Assembly: GCA_037954235.1 (NCBI GenBank)
Contig: JBBMOA010000012.1
Location: 1,245,001 to 1,309,000 of the forward strand
Direction: 5' to 3'
Source of the DNA: Aulostomus chinensis
Lineage: Eukaryota; Chordata; Actinopteri; Syngnathiformes; Aulostomidae
DNA: 64,000 bases
In this document: positions 19,331 to 32,041 of the stretch, piece after piece
How the letters are laid out: each line of letters starts with the position of its first letter
Position numbering within the stretch: position 1 is the first letter of the stretch
The notes under the pieces: generated by a model
What the model saw: the letters and a program-made list of their open reading frames with translations, nothing else
What the model was told of the DNA's origin: nothing
The model's database searches: none
Program-made: the position numbers and the translations under genes

Positions 19331-22300
19331 TGCAAAGTTCATAGCGAACCCTGGTGCAGCTCAAAGGCTGTTAAGCGTTCCTGTCAAACAAGTACAACAA
19401 TAAGCTAGCGTACACATACATACACATATTCCAGTTGTTCTTCTTTATCTTCAGCTAAAGAATCCTAGAAAGCTGCGATGACTGATAGCAGCGACATGAA
19501 TTCAGGATGTTATTTCCTTGAGTGAGTGGCAGCTACAAGTTAGCAAGTGTACCCATGGACAGAGAGAACACCCTCCCCTTGTTAAAGACTCGTCTCTGCC
19601 GCTTGCCTGCCAAGTGCCTCCCACAAGTCCAGTGGCGGTGCAGCATAATGGATCCACGTGCTGACAAGCTGTTGTTTTCTGCCAGATTCTGCCCATCTCA
19701 GGTGAACCAAAGCAGAATAACGGCAGAGAACTTGGACTCTCCTCTCCAGCAGTAAGAACAGACACGTTTCCTGGGAGCTGTTACAAGTGGTTCTCACTGT
19801 TCTCAGTGTTCAGCACCTGAAAGCACAAAGGAGGGAGTAAATTGATAAAAATCCAACCCCGAGAGTCTAACAGTTGTGGTAATGGTTCCCTTAACTTCAG
19901 TACTTGGTATTACAATAATGGACCTGAAGAAATTCTAGATAATAATGTGATATTTAGTTTGCAGCTGACGTCACACTCTCACAGCCCTCTGATGTCTGTC
20001 CATCTGAACACTGAGCTGAGCTTCAACAGAGCAATTTCTAATTCTACAACTCCAACATGACAACTGTCGCTATAGCAACACAACAGAAACCTTTAACTAA
20101 TTTGCTACCACCCCAGGAAAACTTCAGCAGGCCAAACACCAGGACGACCCATTGTACAGAGAAATCTGAGAAATAAGACCTCACTCTTCTCTCCTGCAGG
20201 TAAAGCTTTCCATCTCTGGACTCATTAATCAATCACTTCTGTAGGAAAAACAAGAAATCAATCATCTCACTCTCATCATCAGAAAAACAAATCTCCTGGC
20301 AAACTGGCTGGTACTGGAGTGGTGTGGTGAGGGGTTGATTCAGGACCACTCGCATGGTCCGGTTCACTCTGCTGTTCTCTGGCTCAGTCAAGTTTGACCA
20401 TGACGGCAAGACCAAGATCTTTGAAGAAAAGTTTCTAGTTCATCAAAAATATTCTTTTGCTTGGAATGTCCATCTGGAGTTTCTCTGTTATTCTGACACT
20501 CCTCCTCCTGTGATTAATGGGGTTTTACGTGGACATATCCGTCCAAATTAAAGTCCCAACACAACAAAGGCCTCGTCTGTCTCTGATCTGTCTTCTTGTC
20601 GATTTTCCTTCGCTCAAGCACAAAGAGCATGGTCAAGCTGAGGTGCAGAGGACGGACATGGACGTGTTCTTTCTCTTGAACTTGGAGTTGTCGGGCAAGA
20701 TGGAGTCAGGGAGGAGAGATAAAAGCAGCAGAGGTCTGAGGCTGTATAGGAGTGGATAAGGAGGAGTCTAGGAGGACGTATCGAGGAGACAGGCTGAGAT
20801 GTGGAGGCTGATAGGAGTGTGAAGGAGGGATGAATCCACTCCTCTTGTGTCTGAGAGCAAGAAGAGATGAGGCCAATCATCGATCAATCATACGCTCCTC
20901 ATAATTGTCCTCCTTGACAGTATGAAGATGTGGAACTGTTGCTGTGGAAACGAGAAGCGCGCTCAGTTAAAGTTTCTCTTTGTGCGACTCAGAACAAGTC
21001 GAGGTAAAAATGTCGAAGTCAGAGTGGAGCTGTTGGTGTCGGTGATCATCTGTGACAGCACGTGGAGAGGCTAACTGTGCTGAGGTGGACGACCTGGCAG
21101 CAACACGCTGTTTGCATATGAATGTTCATATGCTGGCTGGTGGTTTTGGTTTGGGGGGGCGGTTCTAAACATCTTGGGGGGGGGGGGGGGGTCAGGCATG
21201 ATCCACTGCCAAATGAGCACAGTTGAGCAGATGGCCATGCTGACCTTCCAGAGCCGCTCCAAAAGCTAAAGCTGCGTTTCCCCAACAAAGGGCAAGACTG
21301 CAGGTCCCCTATCAAGACTCCTCCTGCTGTACGGGAACATTAGAAGATGTTCCACAGAAAATACTCAGAACCAAGTGTTGGTTGGAACTTTTCATCTCTG
21401 TCCTCCTCAGGTGAGGCAGGTGTGAGGTTCCGTGGCCTCACTCCACTGCCTCAGCTAACTAGCCAGTCTTGCACCATGAGTCCAGGTTCCACTCACCCCA
21501 GTCACAGCAGCCCCTCTAGCTCCGCCCAGGTCTTGGGATTTGAAGCACGCTGCAGCTCCTTTGCTGCATCCGGCGGATACAAGTTGTGCTGACAGGAGCG
21601 GCTGTGAGGCAGGTGTGGCGCCTCAGTGCCTCCATGACCTGGGACACAGCAATGTACACACACACACACACTGATGGTGGTGGACGCCATACAGGACCAT
21701 CCTGTGGTTTCCACAGGTCTTCAAACGTGCAGGCGTGTCTGACCCACGTGATCACAATGAAGGGCACCTACACGTGAATGTGATGGATCGCTGAGGACAC
21801 GAGAGCAGCAGCAGTGTCCAGCTGATCAGCATCAGTAGTCCTGTTAAAGCTGCCAGACATTTCAGAGAATGGGCTGAGAAGTCATCTTCATGGTCACATG
21901 ACCAGCCATGACGGTATGAATGAGGCGCACTGGGCTGGGGGGCGCAGGGGTTGACAAAGGAGAGCCAATTGATGGTGGCGTCCTGCCAGAGATGAGGGCG
22001 GATTTTAAAGAGGGGGAATGAGTGAGGTTTCAAGATGGCTGCCGGAGATAGAAAGCGCTCACTGTCATCAGATTTCACCTGCCGCCAGATTACATCATCA
22101 CTAAAATGGAATTAGACGAAGAGGCTTGAAGTTGTTTCAGGTTCTCCATCAATCCAACCCAGATACACGTTTGACCTCAGCGCACAGATGTGGCGGTGAC
22201 CAGCAACGGCCTCATCAGGACTAACCAAGATCGCTGATCAGAGCAGAATATCCTGAGACCTCTCCGAGGTCTGCTGGGTCAGCGCCAAATGACATTTGGC

Positions 22301-22777
22301 AGGGACTCTACAATCAGTGAGACTACAGCAGCACGCCGACAGACATTTTACTCACCTGCTCATTAGCCCCAGGACTGCAGTGGTAGCCAGCACACAGCCA
22401 CACCGCAGCCATCGCTCCCCGACAGGTGAGCTGTGTAGAGTCACTCCATAACCACTGTCACAAAGGAGTAAATAAACTAAAGTTTCACTTGGCAACTCAG
22501 ATTGTTCCTCAAACTGAACAAAGATGTTGACAGACTCGGACTTGGAACCAGGCTGTTGTGTAGTTGAAGTAGTATTGGGGGAGGGGCTTACAGAGCTAGA
22601 AATACACATCCACACTGATGACCAAGTCTGAGGACAGCAAGCACATTGGTGGGAACTCCAGCGCCTCCTGCTCCACACTTCCTCTTCCACTTCTTCTACT
22701 CTAAGAGTTTTGCGTCCTTGTTGCTTTTATATTTGTGGTGTTGTTCATGCTGCTGTTGGTTGGGTCAACCCGGCCCT
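19331..22777. other. Intergenic region, no gene seen
   Basis: Contains a G-run of about 16 (around 21175-21191) and a short (CA)n at 21655-21671. None of the open frames has recognisable content. Confidence 0.45.
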
Positions 22778-22990
22778 GTCGACGGTGCTCAGGAGGTAGA
22801 GGGGCGTCCTGCCGCTGGTTTGATCCCTGCCTCTTGAAGTGTCCTTGAGCAAGACACTGAACTTAAGCTGATGAGCTGGTGGGTGCCTCTGCATGTCATT
22901 CTCATGTCAGCTGGTGAAGGAGGCAGCAGGGGTGCTTTAACGTCGTATCAGCTGAGTCCATCTGCCATTCTACAGCTTATTTGATGATGT
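22778..22990 (+). mobile_element. tRNA-derived SINE
   Basis: The head contains a box A-like GTGCTCAGGAGGTAGAGG (about 22786-22803) and a box B-like GGTTTGATCCC (22817-22827), spaced as in tRNA genes. Next comes GAAGTGTCCTTGAGCAAGAC (from 22836), a block shared by many teleost tRNA-derived SINEs. The tail loses clarity by about 22990. It is diverged from an active copy. Confidence 0.8.
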
Positions 22991-24750
22991 CAGCTTTTTT
23001 TAGAGGTTCGGTTCTTGGTCATTTCTGTCCTTTGAAATGAAGAAGCAGTTTCAGTTTGGCACCAAACAGAAATGTCACACTGTGCTGATAAAATACAGCT
23101 GAAGGGAAAACCTCTGGACAGAATTTCAAAACAGCAGGACCGGCGAGTGAAACTCGATAACAGAAGCAGCCATTTTCATGCAGGACAGAAGTGCCCCACC
23201 AACACGCTGTCACATGGAGGCCCCAGCTCACCCAGCCACACCAGTCTGGTCTGGTTGGAGGATGGAAGCCCAGTTAAAAGGATAATCGCAGCTTTAGAAG
23301 CGTAGAGATGTGACCACGAGTGATTGTGACCGTTCTGTTTTCACGGCCCGTTGCCTTGCCAACATGGCTGCCAAATGCCAACAGGAGTCTGGCACAGATG
23401 ATTCAGAGACAACCACAGAAAAATGTCCTGCAGGTCTCCAGTGGGGTTCTGGTTTGTGTTCCGTAGAACCAGCCTCTGATCAGCCCGAGCTTTCCCACCA
23501 AACCCAGCAGGTCACGACAGCCGGAGATGTTTACCGCCTCTCACACGTTTGATGTGCTGCACCAACGCCAACACGAGTCCCGCTGGAACAAGACACATGC
23601 AAATCCTCTGTGCTACTGCTCGTTACAATGCAACACTCGCTCATCAAGTGCATCTCCACCATTTCCTCGTCATCCGTCTTTCCGTGCAGGACAGGAAAAC
23701 CTCTCAGTCAAGGCAGACGAGAGGAAACGAGGATGGCGACAAACAGGTAAGCAGAGGAGCTTTAATCTCCCGTTGCTGCAAACCAAATAGAAAACGCTGC
23801 TAATACAGCAGGAGTCAATAAAAGCATGTATTCAAATATGGCGAGTTTGCAGTTGGACTATTATTGCCAGCGTGAAATTGTTATTGCTGTGAAAATAAAA
23901 GTTTCTACCTCGTTTCTCTGCATTTGATAACTTGCCAGAAAATGAGGTGGGTGTAATGGAACCATCACAGGAGCAATAAAAATGTAATTTGTTACAGGAG
24001 GGTTGACTGGAGAGGAAGTGATGACACAGTAAATTTCATCTATGATGACATCATGTGGGTTTGACATGCTGGTAGCCCTTCAGGATCGCAGCGGCTAAAG
24101 CTGATACAGGAGGTTCTAGTTTCCTAGAGCCGGCCTCTGCTGAGGTCTCAGATGCTGGTGTGGTGGTCGGCGTGTTACCACGTGACAGAAGCATCTTGCA
24201 TCAGCATAGAGTGGATAAACGTGGGTCCCACAGTTGCTGCAGGGGCAGCCGTCTCTTCCTTTGTTCAAGTCAGAACCGTTTTTTAGGTCGCAGCCCAGTT
24301 TGGAATGAGTGAGTTCAGGTGTGCATTCGGTCCCATGTGCTCTCACACTCTGCAGACAGTGGAACAGTGGAAACAAACATTACCTGGTCGGACTCGTGAG
24401 ACCTCCTCAGCTCCACCAGCTGGGTGATCCCCATTAGAGCGTTCACAGCAGTCCAAACGAAGAACCCACCCATGGTTCCGCTCAAACAGACCAAAAGCTT
24501 GGGTTCTACGATGAGGTGGGGTCATGTTTTGCATTAGAGAACAAACAGGGGACTTGTTGGTTGTCATGAAGCATCTTTTTCTTCTGTTGAAACCAGTCAG
24601 ACTCTTGTTGCTCCTCTGTTCTTGCTGCCGTGTGTCAACTAACTGATGTCTTCAATCTCTAATCTGGAGATAAAAGTAAAAATGAGACGATCAGACAGAC
24701 TCAGCCCCACCCCGACCTCAGCAGCTGCAGGAGCTCGTTTGAAGTTGACC
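22991..24750. other. Intergenic region, no gene seen
   Basis: Short open frames only, none with recognisable content or splice context. Confidence 0.45.
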
Positions 24751-24751
24751 T

Positions 24752-24752
<1 letters not shown>

Positions 24753-24813
<61 letters not shown>

Positions 24814-24823
24814 ATGTGTAGAT

Positions 24824-24862
<39 letters not shown>
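24753..24862. repeat. (TG)n and (CA)n inverted microsatellites
   Basis: (TG)n of about 28 units (24754-24810) is followed after 20-odd bases by (CA)n (about 24832-24862) on the same strand. The two tracts are complementary and can pair into a hairpin. Confidence 0.95.
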
Positions 24863-24865
<3 letters not shown>

Positions 24866-25049
24866 CCATCAGGACAGAATATGAAGTAATTCTTTGGCGT
24901 CCTGATTTCAAAGGCCTCCTCTGAGAGTCATTATGGAGAGGAATGTGTGTGACATGTGGGTAAAATATTTGCTGTGTATTTGTACTTCAGTGCCAGTACT
25001 TCCTCTATCTGCTTGTTTGATCATGTCCAATTAACATAGAACCTGGATT

Positions 25050-25256
25050 CAGTAGTAGTAGAGGTAGTAGTAGTAGTAGTAGTAGTAGTGTCGGTATAAG
25101 TAGTAGTCGTAGTAGTGATAGTAGTGATGGTAGTAGTTGTAGTTTTAGAATTAGTAGTCGTAGCAGTAGTCGTGTTGGTAGAAATAATAGTAGTAGTGAT
25201 AGTAGTGATGCCAGTTGTAGTAGTGGAAGAAGTAGTACTCGTGGTGGTAGTACTTC
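25050..25256. repeat. Imperfect (TAG)n trinucleotide repeat
   Basis: About 200 bp of AGT/GTA units with interruptions such as GATAGTAGTGATGG. It yields low-complexity Val- or Leu-rich open frames that are not genes. Confidence 0.9.
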
Positions 25257-26343
25257 CTCCACAGTCCAAAGACATCAAGAGGGACCAGGTTAATCCAGAC
25301 TCTAAATTGACCGTAGGCGTGGCTGGGAGAGCCAATGGTTGTCTGTCTCTATGTGTTGGCCCTGCCATGGACTGGTGACCTGTCCAGGGGGAAGGCTGCT
25401 GCAGGGATGGAGGGATGATGGATCTCTGATGGGAAGGTTGTGCCGCCTGCTCACCGAGGCCTGCCGTCCCTCCTCTTCGTCACCTTCCTCTCTCTCTTTG
25501 AGTGTGAATGAAGTCGTTAAACCACAGAAAGTTGGAGCAGCCAAATGTTGACACTGAGCCTGATGGAGGAACTCTTCACCCTCCGGACCGTTAAGATCCA
25601 TTCTTCTGTTCATTTTGGGCTCACACTTAAGAACTTAGCATGACATCACCAGGTCCTGCCTTCATCCCCCAGGTGGGCGGCGTCTCCTTCTACTAGACGC
25701 TGATATGGCGAAACTCTGGATAACCTTCAGGTAGCTTTGATTGACAGATGGCACTGTAAGAGACCACGTCTGTCGTTGAGGCGGGAAGGAGGTAAAAAAA
25801 AGCAACAAGCAGGACAGAGCCAGCGCCTCATCATCCTGCTATTAGAGCCATGAGAGCAGATGTGGGTGTGGCCTGAGCTTGTGAGTTTGGCTCCAGCAGT
25901 GGAGCGTAGATGCTGCTGTAGCACCCGTGACATCACGACTGGAGAGCATGTCTCCTTTGAGAGAAGAACAAAACTGATGCATGGAGAGGTTCTCAGGAGC
26001 CCACATGGAAACACCAGGGGCTTCTAGTCGTTCTTGTCTCGTTAGATCTGATCTCTTCTCAATGGACAGGTGTGTGACTGCAGCCACGCCCACAGGTCAC
26101 CCTACAAAAGCAGTTCATCGGAACACATCGTACCTCCTGCGTTCCGGTCTGAGCGTGGCGTCCAACAGCTTCAGCAAAGTTCAGATGCCTTGGAGAACGG
26201 AGCTCAGCTGCAATGACTTGGCAGGTGGAACCGACAATTTACTGTCACGTATCCGAGGCGACCTTATCAGGGACGAGGGTTTCACAACGCCACAAGAAAG
26301 AGCTGCTGGGTTAGAACTTCTCATTCAAGAATCATAATGAGTC
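25257..26343. other. Intergenic region, no gene seen
   Basis: The longest ATG frame (25981-26337, 118 codons) has no recognisable domain or codon periodicity visible by eye. Confidence 0.45.
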
Positions 26344-26690
26344 GTGTGTGTGTGTGTGTGTGTGTGTGATCGTCTCGTGTTGAGGATGTGTCACAAGCAC
26401 ATACCTGCTCATGTAGTCCTGTGTGAGGGTGACGGGGGTGAGCGGTCGTGCAGGTGAGGTGGCGTCTGACAAATGATTCTTTCGGCTCCTGCATTTGGAC
26501 TACAGATGTGCTTCAGCTCCAGTGCTAATCTGGTATCTACAGTGCTGGTGCTGGTGCTGGTGCTGGTGCTGATCCATGGCTCAGTCCAGATTCATTCAGT
26601 AGAACTCCTCCAGCTTCACTCACAGCTGATCTGATCAGCAGGTCCCTCAACCACCATGGGATCCTGGTCCTTTGAGTGCAAGTGGTTGAC

Positions 26691-26748
<58 letters not shown>
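26344..26748. repeat. Cluster of simple repeats
   Basis: (GT)n at about 26344-26368, a hexanucleotide (GGTGCT)n of about five units at 26545-26574, and (TG)n of about 28 units at 26692-26748, with unique sequence between. Confidence 0.9.
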
Positions 26749-26752
<4 letters not shown>

Positions 26753-28700
26753 GGTTTAAATGGGATATTTTGATAAACTGCCACTGTACCACTGTGATGA
26801 AGCGCTGTTGCTATGGTTACGTGAGCACCCTGACCGCCATACCAGCAAGTTTGATTCTTCGCTGTGTGTTAGTGTGAGGCATCTGAGGGCGCCGGTGCAG
26901 CAGGTATGCAGGTATCTGGGTGAAGCTCCTGTCTCAAGATCTGTTGGCGTCTTCAAACACCAGCAGAATATTGAACACTTGGTATTTGGCCAGTTTCTTT
27001 CATTTTTGGTGATTCCTGCCTGCCGCGCACTCGCAACCAAGTCACAAACTCCAATGCGGGTTGTAGAGGTTGTGGCAGCTGGGAGGGAGGGGCAAGGGTG
27101 GCAGCCATGTGGGAGTTCTCCCCTTGATTTTGGTTCAGATGATGAAGTTGATTTTTCTCGTATTCTGACTTTGATTTTTGCAGGATTTTTTTGTTACTCA
27201 TGACTGGTTTCGATCCATTCTCGTCAGGCCAAGACTCACAGGATCCGCCCATCAGACTCATCCTTGACTTGGCTCCTCCCCCTGGTGAGTCTGTCTCCTC
27301 CAGCCTAATGATACATGTTAATAGTTTTTAAATGGGTTTCAGTGCTGCAGCACCTTCACTCCTTTCTATCTGCTGGACCATGAAAACACACATATTGGAG
27401 CGGAAGCGTCGATCGTCTCACCTCAGCTTCTTCGGTCCATTGTGGCGAATTACCGTCCAAATACGGCTGCTATAACCTGATCAGATGCAGGAAAATCAGT
27501 GTCTGATCAACACAGCCAATGATTCGTTACATCTCATCTTGCAAATGTGAAACATGGGAACATGCACAGAACATCTCTGCTGCGTTTTGTTGTCCACTTC
27601 ATGGTTTAGTTCCAGCTCCATATGGCTCATTGTAACTTGTCCACGTCCCTGTGACAGCGCCTTTCATTTGGTGCCATGCTGGTGATAAACCCAGACAGAA
27701 GCACAGAAACAGCCAAGAAACAGGAACATGTGAGGGGGGGTTGGTGGAAAAGAAAGTGTTTTTTTTCCAGCAGGTTTATTTTAAATGTTATCTGCTATTA
27801 CCCAGCCTGATGAGCTTGTTACAAATCCCTCCATGCGGGCTCCTCCGACGCTCTGATTGTGCTCCCTGAATTCCCCTTATTGCTGTTTAATGGAGATGAG
27901 ACGCCGGTCCCTGGGCTCACCACCCCGGTTTCTCATTAATCCAGACGCTGAAACACTGATGGCACTAATTTCTCCGACTTAGCGGCGTCTGTGTCGCTCC
28001 ACGGCGCTCTCACAACAACAGGGAGGTTGAATGCGACGCAGCTCAAAGGCAGAGATGGCGTCGTGTTCATGTCACACCTGGTCTGTTGAGCCCCCCCACC
28101 GCGCCCATCTGTGGATGAGAGAAAGTGATGCAGGTGTGATCTGGATGACAGGCTTGTGAGGTGAGACATCATTACTCTGGAAACCAAATCTCATGAGAAT
28201 GGAGCTTCGACTCTCAATAAGAAATGCGTCTGTAATGTGAGCTGAAGACAATCAACATTCAGCGATACACATGAAAGTTTGGCTCCACCAGACAGCTCAG
28301 CCATATGGGGAGTGTGAAGTCACTGCCAAGCAGAACGAGCACAGACGGCCCAAACACAGGACAGCGTATTGCACTGAGGCTCTATTTTAAGCGTCATCAC
28401 TGCATCAACACCTCACCTCTGCTATCAAGAGAATCTCTCAGCTTCACACGCTCACTCGCATCCACGCTTCACGAACTCAGCACGACATCCTCCAACCACG
28501 TGGCGTTGTCTAACCTTTTGCAGGGTTATTAAATAGATAAACAAATAAAATGATTATGGGAAGTAGAATATTTCTCTCATCCTGAGGAGAAAAAGGTGTT
28601 GGATGGCAGCTGTACGACACGTGTGCCCTGGATGAGCCGAGAAACACATCTAGCTAATCATACAGCTGCCTTGAAGGAACGCGTCATCTTCTAGATAAAG
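26749..28700. other. Intergenic region, no gene seen
   Basis: No supportable exon. The stretch 27745-27960 (rich in AATTCC, TTAAT and ATTAAT motifs with no repeat character) is a candidate conserved non-coding block by appearance only. Confidence 0.4.
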
Positions 28701-28790
28701 TCTTTTCCTGTCCATCGTCCCCAGAGACAGGCAAGAGGACAGAGCCCTTCCTCCAGGGAGCTGAGACCCAGGCTAGCTAGCTTACATATT
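28701..28790. repeat. Dispersed repeat family A, partial copy 2
   Basis: Contains CCAGGGAGCTGAGACCCAGG followed by CTAGCTAGCTTA, the same end as the fold-back element at 60819. The preceding GTCCATCGTCCCCAGAGACA also matches the flank of the other copies. Only one end is present. Confidence 0.65.
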
Positions 28791-29140
28791 TAGGTGCAGA
28801 ATGAACCGACAGCAGCTTTAAGTGTGGTTGCAGAATCAAAAACCAGCAGAGTCTCGTGGTGGATACAGCCGTTAACGGGAGGCCTTGGCAGGCGAGAAGA
28901 GTCAAGTGTCTAAATGTCAGTTTGAGGTGACGGTGTCTCTGTGCTTTGAGGGAGCCTGACAGGGTGTAACTGTTAGCAAGGATTCAGGCTAAATCAAGCA
29001 GCTGCACTGCCCTTCTTCAGAAAGCAGCTAACAGCAGCGGCTCGCTAACACAACTCAGCCCTGAGTGGCTGCTGCCAACACTGGAAGCACGAAAGTTACA
29101 GACGTGCAAATGCAGCTGATTCAACTTTCTGACAGCCCTC

Positions 29141-29231
29141 TGACATCATCGTCTGACATCATCGTCTGACATCATCATCTGATGTCAGTGTCTGACGTCA
29201 TCATCTGATGTCAGTGTCTGACGTCACGTGC
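29141..29231. repeat. 13-bp tandem array of seven CRE-like sites
   Basis: Copies start at 29141, 29154, 29167, 29180, 29193, 29206 and 29219, exactly 13 bp apart. The core octamers are TGACATCA three times, TGATGTCA twice and TGACGTCA twice. TGACGTCA is the full cAMP response element recognised by CREB/ATF factors. The last copy overlaps an E-box (CACGTG, 29225-29230). The repeat structure is directly visible; regulatory use is inference. Confidence 0.85.
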
Positions 29232-29917
29232 AGGATTTTTCCTGGTGTAGAGTTCAGGGGTCCAGCCCTTGATTGCGGCGGGCGTCGACGCCTTCTGGTC
29301 CAACATTTAGAAGACATGCACACGTTGAGTGTAGAGGTTCTTTGTAGGCCTCACACACGTGACCCGTGAACTTAGTGGCATCAACACACTCGCTGCTACA
29401 TGAGTGGTTGTGACCTTGGTTCATTTCATGCCCATCAGGGTTAGTTCCTGGTTCCCGCCTAATTGACCTTTCCTTTATTGACATGAATGTCAGACTTGGG
29501 ATTGATTAGGTAAAGGTTTTGATGTGAACTATCCGTGTTTTTGCTGGGTGGTCAGATTTGATCCACAACCTGCAGTTTTGTCATGAACGTGTGGCAGGAG
29601 TGAGATCTGATGTCTGAACTGATTGGTTTTCTGTGTTTTGGGGTGTTCATGATATTGTTTGGTCGTATTCTGAGTTATAGTGTAGAAGGATGTAAAATCA
29701 TTTGCAAAATCATCATGTGTTTAAATTACTTCTCTGCGGCTGCCCTTCCTTCACCCTGGACTTGGTGGTGATGATCCGTGAGTCCGAAACCCCCAGCAGC
29801 CTCATGAGAGTTCCTCAAACGCTTCCCTGTCGGTGAGCACGGGAATCCCCGGGGACACCCGGCAGGACTGATGGATTCTTTTGAGATGTATTATAAATTA
29901 GCATAGATTTCTGCATG

Positions 29918-29920
<3 letters not shown>

Positions 29921-29992
<72 letters not shown>
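29921..29992. repeat. (GT)n microsatellite
   Basis: About 33 pure GT units, ending in GCGCGC. Confidence 0.95.
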
Positions 29993-29993
<1 letters not shown>

Positions 29994-31273
29994 GTGGCAA
30001 TGTGGCCTACTTTAGAAACCCTGTATCTTCAGTGTGGTTGAGCGTATAGATGGACCCCCGCCTCGGTGCCCGGGGGTAAGAACCTCCAGGGAAAATGGAT
30101 AGGAAACGAAGTCAAAGCACAGATGTTCCTCCCGATGGATCGACTGTCCTCGCTGCACGCTGTACAAGCAACCCAGTATTTTTAGAGCATTTCTTCAAAA
30201 GATCATTCTGTTTCCTATCTGCTCATCGCACATTTCCTCGGGATGATCTCAGCGCAGCCGCCAGGCTGCCGTTCCCAAGCTTCCCTGACGCCCGACGGCT
30301 CAGAGGGACTCCAAGAACATCTTTATGGGTAAAAGTATGATGGCTGCACGGATGGCGGTTCAGAAGAGAAATGCTCAGATGTATGTGAGGAATGCAGAAG
30401 ATTCCTTTGCATTCAGACCGCATCTGTTATTTTCTCTGCTGGTGAAGCATTTGAATATTTGATTCAGGCCATGAAACTCAGATGGAAACCTTGAGATTCC
30501 TCAGTGAGTCAGGCTCTGCTGAAGTCACCATGCAGCCAAGCGACTTGAACACACAGCACAAGCACGACCACTGCAGTCATAAAGATTTTTAAGTGGAAAA
30601 TAATGACACAAAACTGTAAATCAATACTCTGACCTCCAGGTGGCGCTTACAGAAGAGTCGTGTCCATATGACAGTCGTCCTGACATGATATCAGACAAAA
30701 TAACCTTCTGGATATTGCAGGTGTCCTTACAATTGTTCAAGCGCGCAACACGGCCTGGCGTTCTCACCGATGAGGGTGGCGTCTCCCTACGCTTGACATT
30801 GATTGGTTTGTCCCTGTCTGACATCAGCTGTTGTCAAGTCAGCTGACCTTTTCCCTTTGATATGAAGAAAATTAACAGATTGGTTTTGTCCTCAACTTGT
30901 CTCCATGTACACGTCTTCCACTTGCTCTCATGTGAGTCAGAGAGTCCGAAAATCTGAAAGTTTGGATTCCATTCCAAAGGGCGATCCTGTTGGTTTTTCA
31001 TTCAAGAACTGAGGGTTCTGGACCACAAGGACGTCTGCCTTCCCTCCCTCATGTCAACTCCTTTTCATCTACTTCCTGTTTTATTATGATAAGTTCATCT
31101 TCCCTTTGTCATCTACTTCCTGCCCTGTGTGTTCTCCCTCCCGTGCTGTGGTGTGTCTCCAGCTCCGTTTGTGGTTCTGGTTGCCTGTTTCGTTCCCTTC
31201 AAAGAACCACCTCTTTCCTTCAGGAGTTCTTGATCTGTTCGTCACTTCCTGTCATGAATGCTGCAGCCATCAG

Positions 31274-31276
<3 letters not shown>
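29993..31276. other. Intergenic region, no gene seen
   Basis: Short open frames only; nothing recognisable. Confidence 0.45.

Positions 31277-31333
<57 letters not shown>
31277..31333. repeat. (GT)n microsatellite
   Basis: About 28 units. Confidence 0.95.
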
Positions 31334-31337
<4 letters not shown>

Positions 31338-31996
31338 AGGCGACACTGTGAAGAGTTTCCTGCCAGTAAAGACGGCCATCCACCATCTTAACAAATGTAC
31401 ATATGTAACTGCCAGTTTAACTTTATTAGTTGGAGGCGCTCTGGGATCAGTGGTGTGAGATACGGGGGTTGAAGCACAGATGTTGTAGCAGCTGGAAGTA
31501 CGGGGCTGCAGCAGTGTGCTTCATGTGCTGATCACATTGATCTGAAGAGGACGTGGCTCCCTGGAGAAATCTGGCTTTGCTTTGTCAGTCTGTTAGTGGA
31601 GGAACGTCAATACGCTGATGAATGTGGTGCCACCTGAGGACGCTCTTTAATAAACGGCTGATTAGCTCCTGCTAACGGTGCACCAGGCACCAGAGCTCAT
31701 TTTGAACCATTAGTCTGATTGTTGATGAACAGCCCAGTGAGGTCGTGGTTCAGGTGACGGTGAGGCTCAGTCTGCCTTCTCAGCTGTTGGACTTGAGGTA
31801 GCAAAAGCTGCTCCCTGTAACTGGTTCACCCATCCTAACCAGTGGCCCACTGAGACGGGGACAGAGTGCGGTTCTGTTTGGTCCGGACTGGTCCCAGGGC
31901 CCCTCTCAGTTGTTGCTGATGTTTAGCCCAGAGTAAAAAAAAACACAAAAAAGAAAATGCAGAATGAGTCAGTGTGAAAAGGCCCCTATAGTGTAT

Positions 31997-31998
<2 letters not shown>

Positions 31999-32040
<42 letters not shown>
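31999..32040. repeat. (GT)n microsatellite
   Basis: About 21 units. Confidence 0.95.

Positions 32041-32041
<1 letters not shown>

Noticed and set aside
22778..22850. A functional tRNA gene
   Set aside because: Box A and box B-like sequences are present but the cloverleaf is degraded and the SINE body follows directly.
25005..25378. Leu-, Thr- or Val-rich frames on both strands
   Set aside because: All derive from the TAG/GTA trinucleotide repeat.
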